64,000 nucleotides of DNA from Allantophomopsis cytisporea. Its lineage: Eukaryota > Ascomycota > Leotiomycetes > Phacidiales > Phacidiaceae. Below the pieces are notes generated by a model that was not told the origin of the DNA, did not search any database, and was given only the letters and a program-made list of their open reading frames with translations. The translations under genes and the position numbers were made by a program. Of the stretch, positions 11,598-23,284 are shown piece after piece. Position 1 is the first letter of the stretch, and every line of letters starts with the position of its first letter. The stretch covers positions 496,001-560,000 of the forward strand of contig CP103020.1 of assembly GCA_024752435.1 (NCBI GenBank), read 5' to 3'.

Positions 11598-12379
11598 CAC
11601 AAGTTAGTGGGCTTTTTATGGCAAAAATTTACGAGGCGTTCCAGGATTTATGGCGTTGGGGCAATATATGGCTCTCATGCCTTCAAAAGGGGTTTTAAAG
11701 ACCATATCATTTTGGATATTGGATTTGGAGCGATTTTTATCTTCTCATTTTCTTACTATTTGTCCACACTATTATTTAGCTACGGCAATGGACACCAGGG
11801 TTATGTTATGTGAAATTTTGGTTTTGGTGTTTTCCTACTTTTATTTTTATTTTATGTTTTGATTGGCTGTTCATTGTATGTACAACATGACGATGCTCTT
11901 TTTCCTTATGCATGAGGATTTGGAAACTTTATCTAGAGGCTGATGAAGAAAGCTAATATGGGATAACATAATCGGTTCGTTTTCCTTTTTAATCTTCTCT
12001 ACTCTACTTCTCGTGGTACAAGGTGGAAATCGAAAATGAACGTTGAAAATCCCGTGCATATCGTGCATGACATATCCATCATTGTTCACCATCAATTACA
12101 TTCAGAGATGTTAGATATCTGAAATCTTGATCTGCCAACCTGGTTCGTGGCTTTTGACTTGAGTCCGTAAGGCTGACTGACTGACGGAGAACAAGGCTGC
12201 CCCGCGTGAACGCTACCTTAATGAGTCATGCCTTAATTTGACTAGCAGGCGACAACAACGAACCGGGCCCCACCAGGAAATCTGCATTCAGAGCTTGCCT
12301 GTGCTACCAAATTCTTCTCTTCTCTCTTTCCCTCTGGCAAAAGCCAGAATCGGCACAAAAAGTTCAACAAACCGCCAAA
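11598..12379. other. Spacer between velC and CTP synthase
   Basis: The first part is T-rich and should contain the velC 3' UTR. The last ~150 bases are C/T-rich, with TTCTCTTCTCTC and CAACAAACCGCCAAA just before the CTP synthase ATG, and look like its promoter and leader. No other feature seen. Confidence 0.6.
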
Positions 12380-14485
12380 ATGAAGTACGTTTTGGTCTCT
12401 GGAGGTATGATTCTATGATATCAATAATAAGTTAATTGAATACGAATACTAACCATTGCTTTACAGGTGTGATTTCTGGGATTGGAAAGGGCGTTATCGG
12501 TATGATTCACCCTCGCCAAAATTATCAAAAAAAAAAATATGATGAAGCACTTTACGCGATTGTCCACGATAACTGACTCGACGCGTTTTAACAGCCTCTT
12601 CCACGGGTCTTTTGTTGAAGACCATCGGTTTGAAGATATGTAGTCCATAGAACACGCGTAGGAGGGTTTCGGCAGCCTTGGCTAACTACCTTTGCACGTC
12701 TCTTCAATCAAGATCGATCCCTACATGAACGTCGATGCTGGAACCATGGCTCCTACAGAGTATGTTGCGGCACCCCCCCTCGCGATCTAGCATGGTGTAC
12801 GGGCATTGATTGTGAATTTTTTTATTATCCAGGCACGGTGAATGCTTTGTCCTCGACGACGGCGGAGAGGTCGACCTAGACCTCGGAAACTACGAACGCT
12901 ACCTTAATATCACCCTCACTCGCGAGAACAACATTACCACTGGAAAAATCTACCAACACGTTATCGAGAAGGAGCGTCGGGGGGATTACCTTGGAAAGAC
13001 CGTGCAGGTTGTACCTCATCTCACCAATGCCATTCAAGATTGGATCGAGAGAGTTGCTGCTATCCCTGTGGACGAAACAAAGGAAACCCCGGATGTTTGT
13101 ATTATCGAGTTGGGTGGTACTGTTGGTGATATTGAAAGTGCTCCTTTCATTGAGGCTATGAGACAGCTGAGAAGACGGGCTGGCAAGGACAACTTCTTGC
13201 AGATTCACGTTTCTTTGGTCCCTGTTATCCAGGGAGAGCAGAAGACCAAGCCAACACAAGCTTCCATCAAGGATGTTCGTAGTGCTGGTCTCAGCCCAGA
13301 TTTGGTATGTCATTTGCCTTGGTTATGAGAATTCCTGCTGATTTTGGAAAGATTGCTTGCAGATGCGATGTTCCTTTGGAGAAATCCACTATCGAGAAGA
13401 TTGCTATGTTCACTCAGGTCGAGCTCGAGCAAGTCATTGCCGTTCACAACGTTCACTCCACATACCACGTACCGTTGCTCCTTGAGCAACAAGGTCTCAT
13501 CTCCACACTCCGCAATATTCTTAAGCTCGATGCTATTAAGAAGTCAGCAGCGATTGTGACCCGCGGAGAGAAGACCTGGTCAGCATGGAAATCTCTCACA
13601 TCTTCCCAGGAGCGCCACTTAGATAGTGTCTCTATTGTTCTTGTCGGAAAGTACACCAACCTCCATGACTCCTACCTTTCTGTCATTAAGTCTCTTGAGC
13701 ACGCCGCTATGCGCTGCGGAAAGAAGCTCGATTTGATCTGGGTTGATGCCTCTGATCTCGAGGAGCACGCCAAGACCGAGAACCCAGCTGAGTTTCACCG
13801 AGCATGGCATCAGGTCTGCACTGCCGCAGGTATCCTTGTCCCTGGAGGATTTGGACACCGCGGTACGGAGGGAATGATCAAGGCTGCTGAATGGGCGCGC
13901 ACAAACAAGACTCCTTACCTTGGAGTATGTCTTGGTATGCAAATCGCCGTGATCGAGTTCGCCCGCCACGTCTGCGATATCCCACATGCCTCCTCCATCG
14001 AGTTGTCCGAGAAGACCCCTGATCCAGTCATCATTTTCATGCCAGAGATCGACAAGACGACTCTCGGCGGTACCATGCGTCTCGGAATCCGCCCAACCCA
14101 CTTCCAGCCAGGCTCTGAGTGGTCGAAGCTCCGCGCCATGTACGGCGAGAAGACGGTCATCAACGAGCGTCACCGCCACCGCTACGAAGTCAACCCGGAT
14201 TACGTCGACCGCCTCGGCTCCCAGGGCCTGCACTTCGTGGGCAAGGATGAGGAGGGTGTTCGTATGGAGATCATCGAGCTTAAGGACCACCCTTGGTACG
14301 TTGGTGTTCAGTTCCACCCTGAATACCTCTCCCGTGTCCTGCATCCTTCGAAGCCTTACCTTGGCTTTGTCGCTGCTGCTGCAGGATGTCTGGATCGCGT
14401 TACCAAGGAGATCAGAGAGGTTGATGCGCTTGGTGGCGTTGTTGCCAGCTTGGACGGCGTCGATTTGAACGGTGTTGCCATCTAG
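12380..14485 (+). CDS. ura7: CTP synthase (glutamine hydrolysing)
   Basis: CTP synthase converts UTP to CTP with ATP and glutamine, the last step of de novo CTP formation in the cytosol. Six exons (12380-12404, 12467-12499, 12595-12635, 12698-12759, 12833-13304, 13352-14485) sum to 588 codons, near the ~580 of yeast Ura7. The N-terminal synthetase domain has VSGGVISGIGKG (P-loop), VSSIKIDPYMNVDAGTM and ELGGTVGDIES. The C-terminal class I glutaminase domain has GGFGHRGTEGM, the nucleophile Cys404 in GVCLGMQ, and the GVQFHPE His/Glu pair. Intron 3 (12636-12697) starts ATATGT and ends TTGCAC: no GT-AG or GC-AG choice restores the conserved frame, whereas AT-AC joins K33 to V34 exactly as the family requires. 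Other introns are GT-AG; the last one uses an AAG acceptor. Same direction as velC, 782 bp downstream. Confidence 0.97.
12636..12697 (+). other. Probable AT-AC intron of CTP synthase
   Basis: 62 bp, phase 0, between codons AAG and GTC. The 5' end ATATGT is the usual fungal GTATGT donor with G1 changed to A. The 3' end is TTTGCAC, with C replacing the final G. A good U2-type branch site, GCTAAC (12681-12686), lies 12 nt before the end. The next AG downstream (12711-12712) would delete VSSIK and has no phase-matching donor; all GT donors in the preceding exon are in phase 1. Internal TAG and TAA codons exclude read-through. A base error in the assembly is the main alternative. Confidence 0.75.
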
Positions 14486-16623
14486 ATTTCAGTTTTTGCG
14501 GCGAAATAAGAGATGAAGGGTCCGGGTAGAAGTTAAAAAAAAAAAAAAAGATAAGACATCCGTGTAGGATAGGTGGAGATTGGGGACTTGGGAGATTTAT
14601 TTTTATAGAAAATTTGGATGTAGCATGTGGCATGTGGGTTGCGAATTGCGGATTGTGTGCGAATGTGCAAGGTCATGGGATCGGTGTTAGAGGACTTTCA
14701 TGCTTTAGATATAGGCGGCGTCTTGCTTGTTTGAGATGGTGAATAGATCCACGTCTTTGAATCTGTTTGTTGGTTTCCTTGTGATGGTTTGATTTTGCTC
14801 TTGAATCTGATACTGGGTTTGATACAGCATGAGTGAAATGGTGGGATTGGTTGAGTTGGAGCTATGAGCTTGTTTGTTGTTATGGCTAGGTATGATTCAC
14901 TGAGGACCATTATTTGGTGTATAAGGGGTAACGATACGTTGTTACTGCGTTTATGGGCATATAAAGCCTCTTTGCTGCCTAACTGCTCTCTGCAAAACGA
15001 AGTTGGCCTAGAACACGTTTACGATGTGCTCTAGATTGTATGTATCAGTGCAAACTCTCTATCCCTCATACTTTGCTTAGTAGACTGCATGACGGCGACG
15101 AGGCATATAACGACGAGAATGCAGGTGATGAGAAGAGTATTTTGATGGAGTAGAGAAGTGACCCAAGGAATCGCTTTTCATGTATGAGTGACACTCAACA
15201 ACCCATAAGCCTGAACAAGGGCCTTGATCTCGGATTGTTGGTTGGGTGGGAAGGAGATACGAGCAGTATTTATAGTAGATGGTCATCACTGAGATGTAGG
15301 GGCTGAAGCTCCGTGGACTCATTCTCGGTTCCAAGCTATGTCTGATTCTAGGCTCTTAAAGTCAATACTGCGTGTAGATGGCCTGGTCAGTGTGATTATT
15401 GCCAGCGAAGTAGGAGCTGTTAATTGGTTATCTTGGCGTCTCTGTATAGGTAGGTTTTGGGGACTATTAGGGTTGTTAGAGTATACTTCAGTTTTTTTGG
15501 CAATACATCATAGTTGAGAATGAGGGTATATAAGTCACATCTACGAGCTGAAATCCTCTCCGCAAACTTGGAGGTCACCCAAAGAGTGTATATGTTCTCG
15601 AGCACACATGAGTCTGTAAATCCTGCACGTTTGCGAAATAACATCATCGTTATGGTCCTTGTCACCACGCACACCTCTTTATCATCAATGCCTCGTATAA
15701 GTCGGCTTCTGATCTTGGCGCTATTTCTCAATCAACGAACAATTATTTTCTCTTGATTGGTCTGCACGAATGGGGAAGAACTAACAGTCTTCTTCGTACC
15801 AAAGGAGCGATCGATCTCCTACGGCTAATGCTTGCGTGGGTAATAAAGGTCTTTCTTACTACCTGACATGCCCCTTCAAGCTCAGCGAACCTTCTATGGG
15901 AAAGAAATCCATCTCTCCTTGCGTACCTCCTGGCTGTTTCCGCTCACGCACTATAAAGAAATATATAACGTCTTTTATTAATGAAAATGCAAATGATACT
16001 AAGACTTGGTAGCAATTCGCATGTCTATCAAGTAGTCGCTATTAAGCCAAGTCTTTTTAACAAGATACTCAACTGTCTTGAGTAGAATCTGGTTTAAGTT
16101 ATAGTTTAATTAGGCTAGGGCTACCCTAATCTAACGACCTTCAACAGAAGTATAGTATATAGTTTTGGTTTCAGATCTTTTTTGCAACAATTCTAAGGAA
16201 TGCTCCTGTAGAAATGTTTCTGTAAAACCTACATACACAATCTAGTCCTTTGTAAGCAAGTTTGATTATCTATAGATTGTAAGATGGATAACGATGTTGC
16301 AATTTATAATGAGAAGTTATTTTAACATTAAGGATATCTAACGAATGGGTAGTTATCAAGCTAAAATAGCAAAACTATGGAATCCCAGTCACTTACCGTC
16401 CTTTAGAATGCATTTTTCTTTGTTGAAATAGAATAGATAAACGGTATTAATATTTGAGGCAGCATCTTATAGGGCTCTTCTATGAGATGAGTAACAAATT
16501 GACTGTGTCAAGTAAACAGTTGATACAACATGCTCTTTACTTAAGAATCATATCCAAACCCTCCACTTGACTACAACTAGCCATCTTGCAACGTTGCTAT
16601 GAGAGACTTAAGAGAGGAACCGA

Positions 16624-16628
<5 letters not shown>

Positions 16629-16670
<42 letters not shown>
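16629..16670. repeat. (TA)21 microsatellite
   Basis: An uninterrupted TA dinucleotide tract of 42 bp within the AT-rich island. Confidence 0.95.
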
Positions 16671-16673
<3 letters not shown>

Positions 16674-17856
16674 TATATCTGAAACCTTTGTTATATGTAC
16701 ACATGCCTCGAAGCGCGCTCAGCTGTATCCTTCTAGGTGTTGAGACATGGCAATGAGGCGTTTCGTGCTTTGACACCTTCGGACACATGCAGTTTCTTGC
16801 TCTGCTATATGTTCTCTATGACACTTTGAAATATATTCAACGATTGTGGCTTCACCAGTCTATCTCTGTTCAAGCCTTTCTGTTTACAACGAGATTTTCG
16901 CATGCCCTATGGAGTAAAGTAGGGCAGCTCATCACAATAAAGCAATGCCTTGATGCAGAGGGCTTATAAGGTGGCACTCATACAGATGCATGATGCTCAT
17001 TTCATCTTACTTACGAACATTCGTGGAATTGTTGTGTATGGATAGTGCCCTTACAAACCACACGAAAATGCCGTCGAGACTGGATGACCACCCGAATGCA
17101 CACAACCTGTAACAGTTTTTTAATAAGGGCAATAAGAGATGCGGTCTGTCAGATTAGATCAAGTTACATCCAACATACAACGCAGCTATTCTCGAGAGAC
17201 CACAGACTTTATACACTATAGAGCCGGGTTTCAGGAGGAAGCTGGTCTCCGGTAGGCTCTTTGTTAACATCACCCAGATCGCATCTCATAACCCGTGGAG
17301 CTGGCGGTGTTTAAGAACTTGGGAAATGAATGACTGCCTACCAGAGAGGCGAAGAACTAATCGATAGATGTATGCGCGCAGATATCCGTGTGCCATAAAT
17401 ATGAGTTTGAGTGCCACGGGTATAGTTTTATAAGAATCACTGATGACTTACACGTCGATTTCTTTTACCTGATTCTTGGGGGTCTGATATCATTCATTCC
17501 AGCTGATGGGACTGATGGGCCATGTATGATCTGATAATGTGCAGGCACGCTCAGCCTCGCTATGCCTTGCCTCGCGGCAGAATTGTAGGAGAATCTTGTG
17601 AGGTGTCAGTGGGTGTCCGAGAATTTGAGCCTTGAGCACATGACTTGCTCAGCTCAGCCTGCATGCTTCGCCCGAATTGAAGAATTCCCATGCACGAAAC
17701 CATTTCGGTAGGGGTGAAGCTCAGCAATCCCAAAGCGGCGGATTTCTTCCAAGGAAACACAGAAGAATGATGAGGTTCCAGGGTGAAATAAACTGAATGA
17801 AGCAATATGGCCAAGCCAATGACGGACCAAGAGAGCCTCCTGATTGCCGGCAAAGG

Positions 17857-17883
17857 AAAGAAAAGAAAAGAAAAGAAAAGAAA
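17857..17883. repeat. (AAAAG)n repeat
   Basis: Four perfect AAAAG units with partial units on either side. Confidence 0.9.
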
Positions 17884-19219
17884 CAAGAAAATGAATGTTA
17901 TAACCGGCATCCATTTTAACGGCACTAGACCAGAAGCGTCACGCTTCCTAAGGGCGTTGTGTATTTTGTATGCGGGAATGCAGTCATTACCAGGCAGCTT
18001 TAGCCATGCAAGGCCGGCACCCGTAAAAGTCTTTCGACTACATAAACATGTGCAATTCCCCCGACCCGCAACACTGCGACCGCACCGCACCGCACCACCA
18101 CTACTACCACCACCATCAACTCACCAAGCGAGCAAACAAGCAGGCAAACAAATAAGCCAAGCAAGCAAGCACCCGCCTATCAAGTCCGTCCGATTCATCC
18201 ATTCGGAGAGAAAGATCTCACTTTGTTTCTGCAACAGATATTAAAAGGATCACGTGCTGTCATCAGCAGTGTCTCTTTCTCCTGCTCTCCGCACTGAGCT
18301 TGGAATCTGGAACTTGGAACTTGGAACTTGGAACAGTCTCTAGGTTTTTTTCTTTCTCTCTTGTGCGGATACAAGGCCTCTTTTTCTTACCATTCCCTTC
18401 TGCTTATTTACTGGAAGGCAGGAACAAACTCCGCGTTTTCCGGAATTATTTGGCGCCGAAGTCCGATAGTTTCGTGAGTTCCGCACTTTTGTGTGGGACC
18501 TGGAATCCATTGGCCATTTGATGATTGTGACCTTCTCACCGCCTTGGGACAGATTTTGTGCAACTGCAGGTGAAGTTATCTTGACTGTGTTTGCCGTATA
18601 TTTTTGGTGAAAGAAGGAGGGCTGAGCCTCTGGGGGGACAATTGAAATCTAAAGGGAGAGAGAGAGAGAGAGAGGAGAGCAAGGAGCTGCATGCTCTCAG
18701 ACGGAATCGCGCATTCTGTCCAGAAGAAGAAAGAAAGCAATATAAAAGGAAGAGAGAAAGAGAGATCGTGCGTACTTTGTGTGAAGAGGAAAGAGGAGAA
18801 TAAAGCACTGAACTTTTCTCCTGCGTGCTGATGGTGGGAGGAACAGTCTTCTGTCTTCCATCAGACTCATCGACCAAACTTGTTTGATTTTATTGTCATC
18901 ATCTACTGGCATCTGTATAGTCGGAGACAGCATTTCTGGAATTCGCGAGCGAGGAGAAGAGAAAACGAGGAAGAATAAAAAGGACGAAGGAAGGAGAACA
19001 GAGCCGAACCGGTACTCATTGTTCTTTGGAATCGATCCTTGAAAGGGAAGAGTTAAGGAGGAAGAAAAAGAAGAGAAAAAAGATATAACAAGAATTGAAG
19101 AAAAGAAGGCGGAAAATACGAAGCAAGAGAAAAAGACAAGAGGAATTATCCGTCCGAGAGAGAAAGAGAGACATTGTGTGTGAAAAGGTAGAGCAAGGTA
19201 TTCAAGTACTTTCTCATGC

Positions 19220-19252
19220 GATTCTCATTCGATTCTCATTCGATTCTCATTC
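19220..19252. repeat. Three 11-bp tandem repeats in the NC2 alpha leader
   Basis: GATTCTCATTC is repeated three times without change, about 260 bp before the proposed NC2 alpha ATG. Confidence 0.9.
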
Positions 19253-19512
19253 AACTCTTACTCATCTCTATATATATCTCTCTCTCACTCATCAAGAGGA
19301 AGAGTCGAGACTTGAATTGACTTGACCTACCTTGAGTGTCATCACTCGATTTGTCTGGATCTCGCATTAGGCTCAACGCGGCGTCGCCTCCCCACCTTTC
19401 ACTGGGTCCTTCACTCAGACGGACGAACAAGAGAGCTCAATTCTGCCTCACTAAGGCAAAAGGTAGTACGCGACAACAAGCACCACCAATCCACTACATA
19501 AAGAGTCAAGAT

Positions 19513-20668
19513 ATGCCCGACGATACCTACAGGCCTCAATCGCCCGACTTATCTGATTTTCCTACAAATTCACCCTCACACATCACCACCACCACATCTA
19601 CCTTTGCACAACCCAGTCAATACCTACACAGCGCCCAGGGTCTATCTGAGTACCAAATTGCCAGTCAGGAAGAATATAGGCCAAGATCACCGGTCTTACC
19701 ACCGTCTTTTGATCAATCACCATTCGCTTCCACAACAACTTCACAAACATATCGCAACTCCGTACCAGATCATTCTCGCACATACAGCTACTCCAATCCG
19801 CATCACCGCACTCAATCCCAACCCTATATCCCACCAATTCCCTCTTTGGACTCCACACAATCCTCGTCTTTCTCGAACTATCAACCACCGCTTCCCCTCC
19901 ATTCTCACTCCCAGACCTTCACAGGAAACATCGTACAAAGTCCGCTCGAAGAACAAACTGCATACGCCTTCCCTCCACATATTAAATCCGAGGATTCAAA
20001 TCCCTCGATTATAGATCTTCCGTCTTCCTCCAGCGTCCACTCTCCACAATCGAATATGGCACGAACAACCGGACGCGTCCAAACGCGCCCAAAGTATGAG
20101 GAGCCGGATGATTACACCCCAGAAATGTATCCCGAGGATACGCCTATCCCGGTCGCGGGCGAAGTGAAGGTGGAACCCAATGGCGCATTGAACCTCGGCG
20201 CCGGACCTAGCAGAGGCATCGAAGTGAGGACGAAGTTCCCAGTAGCCAGAATAAAGCGCATTATGCAAGCAGATGAGGAAGTTGGCAAGGTAGCGCAGGT
20301 TACTCCAGTAGCAGTTTGTAAGTCCTCAAACAAAACGACCCAAATATGGGAAAGTAAAGACAGAAAGCTGATTAAATTTTCATACAGCCAAGGCTCTCGA
20401 ATTGTTCATGATCTCCCTCGTCTCGCGCTCCGCCGACTTGGCGAAATCGAAAAACTCAAAGCGCGTCACCGCACAGCACCTCAAGGCTATTGTCGATGGC
20501 GACGAGCAATTTGACTTTCTGAATGAAGTTGTTGCTAAGGTCGCTGATGGCGTGGATGCCGGCGGCTCGAAAAGAAAACCGGCTGCTGCGAGCGAAAGTG
20601 AAGACGAGGGCGAAGGGAAGAAGAAGAAGAGAGGCGGGGGCAGAAAGAAGAAGGAGGAGAGTACGTGA
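19513..20668 (+). CDS. nctA: NC2 alpha (DRAP1/Bur6) histone-fold transcription regulator
   Basis: Two exons, 19513-20317 and 20388-20668, encode 361 residues. The histone fold starts at TKFPVARIKRIMQADEEVGKVA and continues through ALELFMISLVSRSADLAKSK, RVTAQHLK and DGDEQFDFL, the pattern of NC2 alpha. Its partner is NC2 beta (Dr1); the dimer binds TBP on promoter DNA and blocks or tunes pre-initiation complex assembly in the nucleus. In Aspergillus fumigatus these subunits are called NctA and NctB. The first ~235 residues are Pro/Ser/Thr/Gln-rich and lack a recognised fold. The tail is acidic, then Lys-rich. The intron is GTAAGT...CATACAG. I chose the ATG at 19513 (MPDDTYRPQSPD); an in-frame ATG at 19336 would add 59 residues that look like leader sequence. 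Confidence 0.9.
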
Positions 20669-22010
20669 TGGGAGGGTGGGAAATTGGCAGGAGATGGAAT
20701 TCAAGGTTATGGATGATGAGGTATGGTTTGGAGTTTGGGGCATGGATTGGGCGTTGGTGGAGGTATATATTTCCTAGGGTATTTATGATTCTTTTTCCGA
20801 TGTGATAGCGGATATTTGAATGGCGGGAGCCCGTGAACTTTGTGGTGGTTGACAATGGGTGTCTGGTGTACTGTCATAGTGAAAGGAAGACCACTTTGGG
20901 GTAGCTCTTGAAACGGACAGACTCATGAAAAATTTAGAGAGCATCAAGAGCAAAATACGGACTCGATTTGTGGCACTCTTGTTTTGATATTGTGTCTAAT
21001 TCTCAAGCATACGAAGAAGGAGCACGTAATGGCGTCGATGCTAGGAGATATTGACCTTTTTGACAGATATACTGGAAACAAGACCAAGGGTTTGCACCTC
21101 CTAAGGAAGCAGTCGAGTCAGATCCTCAAGACAATCCAATACCGCTACGGTAGAAACCTGCCAAAGACAACCACGACCTCGAAGTCTTCAGGAGACAAAG
21201 TCCTGCCGTGCTCTTGCATTAGCCTTGTCTACGAACTGTGAGTTTGACAGGCCGCGACAGTGAAACCAGCAGTTCCAGCGGCAGATATCGAGAGGTTATC
21301 GCGCCGGGGCGGGTTGTCGGTTGAGGACCAATTGATATTGTCATGTTCAGCTGGAGTCATGGACGCGGCTGTGCAGCGAGATGGGTAGGCGCTTGTACAT
21401 CCTTACAGATATGCCTTTTGCTTAAGAAATCCAAGAATAAGCTATTGATGATATATCACGTAGTTTCGGAGATTTGATGTAGGGAGAGGCGCTGTCTGCA
21501 GACCTAGGGTATAAGTTGGGTGTTCCGTCTGTATGAACGATATAGCGAGTGATGAGTTTGAAGACCTTGCGAGCTTATTGATGAGATTGTTACTTGTCGT
21601 ATAAACTGGCTTGTAGCTAGGCTGGAGGATCGTAGGGGAGAGCATATGGTGCTTCACCGGACAAGGTTATCTCAATATCGATATTGTGCTCAGTTCAGTG
21701 ATCTTGTTCCCAAATCTCTAGACACAGCTCGACTGGGAACTTACTAAAGAGCTGAAAATACTTAGCTGTGGTTGTCACAAGGTCAACGACCCATTGAAAT
21801 AGACAAATGAAAATGCAAAGTAAGGCTTCATTGCCTACATATAGCATCAGCGGTTAATTTCTGCTTTGCAAATCCAGTGCAAATGTTCATACATAGTCCA
21901 ACCAACTCCAACCCCACGCCGTTATATATATCACATCGAAGTTTCTTCTGCTTCGCTTGTTAGGTTCTCCAAGTCTTTGGTTTACAACCTCTATCCACAG
22001 CAGCCACTCT
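20669..22010. other. Convergent spacer between NC2 alpha and Utp16
   Basis: Contains the 3' ends of two converging genes. No frame above 85 codons, no motif and no repeat worth listing. Confidence 0.6.
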
Positions 22011-23284
22011 TTATCTCTTCGCAGGTCCATTCTTGAAGAATCCGCCGGAAACAGGTCTCCTGCTATCTCCCCCAGCACCTCCCTTTCCGCTTCGTCCAGC
22101 TAACCATGCCTCCTTCGTACTCCGAGCATTTTTTGCTGCCTTTGGCGCCAAATGCTTGTCCACCTTCTCCGCAACTCGCACAGTTGTGCTTCCCACAGTC
22201 CTGTCCTTTGGCTTCTTCTCATATACATCCGAGAACTTTATCTTCCTCGGCCTCGGCTGAGAAGTCTGAACTAGTTCATCGAGCATTGGTGTATCCTCGT
22301 CTTCAAGGAATTCAGCTGGAAGGTATTCTGGAAGACTGGAGCGATCGTACTTGACATTGAGAGGGCGAGGGTCTTTGGTAAGGGTCGCAGTGCTAGGATC
22401 TGACGTCTTGGAATCTTGACGGGTTATTTGATGCCCTACATCGTTCAGAGCTTCTTCGGCTTTGCGTTTCTTCTCAGCCTGTGTCTTGAGGAATGTGTCT
22501 CTGTCTTTGCGCTTCTTGCGTAATTCTGCTTCCAATCTACAACCTGTTAGTATTTGTGAGTTCCAGAATCTGGGTACACATACCCTTCTGCTGCCTTCGT
22601 CGCCTTGCGTGATAACTTCTGTGCTGCCTTCGTGGCTTCTTGTGCTCCTACTTCTTCCGGCGCATCATCATCTGAATCCTCTTCTTCATCATCCTCCTCG
22701 CCGACCTCCTCATTTAACTCGGCAATCTCAGGAATCTCAGCGGAGGGTTCTTCACTTCCAAAGCGCTTATGCTTTGGCTTTGAAGCTTCGGTCACAGGTA
22801 TCGCAGCTGGCTTCTCCTTCTTGTTTTTTGTCTTGCCAGACTTGGACTTTGAGGACTTTTCCTCTACCACTTCCTCCTCCGCTCCTTCATCGCTCTCCTC
22901 GGCCGCCGAATCCACGACCGACTCCTTTCTGTCCACCTTTGATTCATCCTCACTCTCTTCATCCTTCGCAGCTAGTTCCGCACCATCGCGCTTCAGAGGC
23001 ATTACAATTTCAAAATGCGCATGAGTCTCTCCGTCATTCTCTCCATCCTTATTTCTGACTGGTAATTTTCTCTGTTTCTTCTGTGTAATCGGGCTTGCTG
23101 CTGCCTCGGCGCTTCTCTTCTTCGTGGTAGCAGGACTGCCGACTTCACTCACGGGTGTGCCCTGAGCAGATGCAATGCGACTACTGCGTCTCACAGCCAT
23201 TTCGTCGAATTTGCCGGGTGTTGATGGGGGCAATTCGGATTGATCTTCACCCTTGGTACCTCTTTTGAAAATTCGCGAGAGCAT
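22011..23284 (-). CDS. utp16: U3 snoRNA-associated protein Utp16 (Bud21-like)
   Basis: Two exons, 23284-22584 and 22536-22011, joined by a 47-bp intron (GTATGT...GTTGTAG), encode 408 residues. The start MLSRIFKRGTKGEDQ leads to an RRSSRIASAQGTP segment, then long Glu/Asp/Ser/Lys runs, then KHKRFGSEEP, a strongly acidic stretch (EEDDEEEDSDDDAPEE), a basic coiled-coil-like LEAELRKKRKDRDTFLK, and a conserved-looking C-terminal part with PEYLPAEFLEDE, RPRKIKFSDVYEKKPKD and VRVAEKVDKHLAPKAAKNARS. This fits the fungal Utp16 family, part of the small-subunit processome that works on 18S rRNA precursors in the nucleolus. The assignment rests on the C-terminal motif pattern; the low-complexity part is uninformative. 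Confidence 0.75.

Larger units (their letters stand above)
14486..19512. other. Intergenic region, partly AT-rich
   Basis: About 5 kb with no supported gene. The stretch 15840-16700 is AT-rich and includes a (TA)21 tract; such islands in fungi are often old, mutated repeats, but I cannot identify one here. An (AAAAG)n run lies at 17857-17883. From about 18640 to 19200 the + strand is strikingly A/G-rich (GAGAGA, AAGAAGGAGG), then turns into C/T-rich leader before NC2 alpha. Frames on the minus strand at 17560-18090 and 18536-18877 mirror this purine bias. Confidence 0.55.

Noticed and set aside
13619..14344. 241-codon minus-strand frame inside CTP synthase
   Set aside because: Antisense shadow of a conserved coding exon.
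15840..15990. Possible LTR edge (purine-rich GAAGGGGCATGTCAGG on the minus strand)
   Set aside because: No second LTR, target-site duplication, or coding remnant of gag/pol could be seen.
17560..18090. 176-codon minus frame with a very hydrophobic segment
   Set aside because: The hydrophobic part is the antisense of an (AAAAG)n repeat; no other support.
19336..19512. N-terminal extension of NC2 alpha from an upstream in-frame ATG
   Set aside because: The 59 extra residues look like translated leader; MPDDTYRPQSPD is the more natural start, although the longer form cannot be excluded.
22605..23024. Ser-rich + frame opposite Utp16
   Set aside because: Antisense of Glu/Asp/Lys codon runs.
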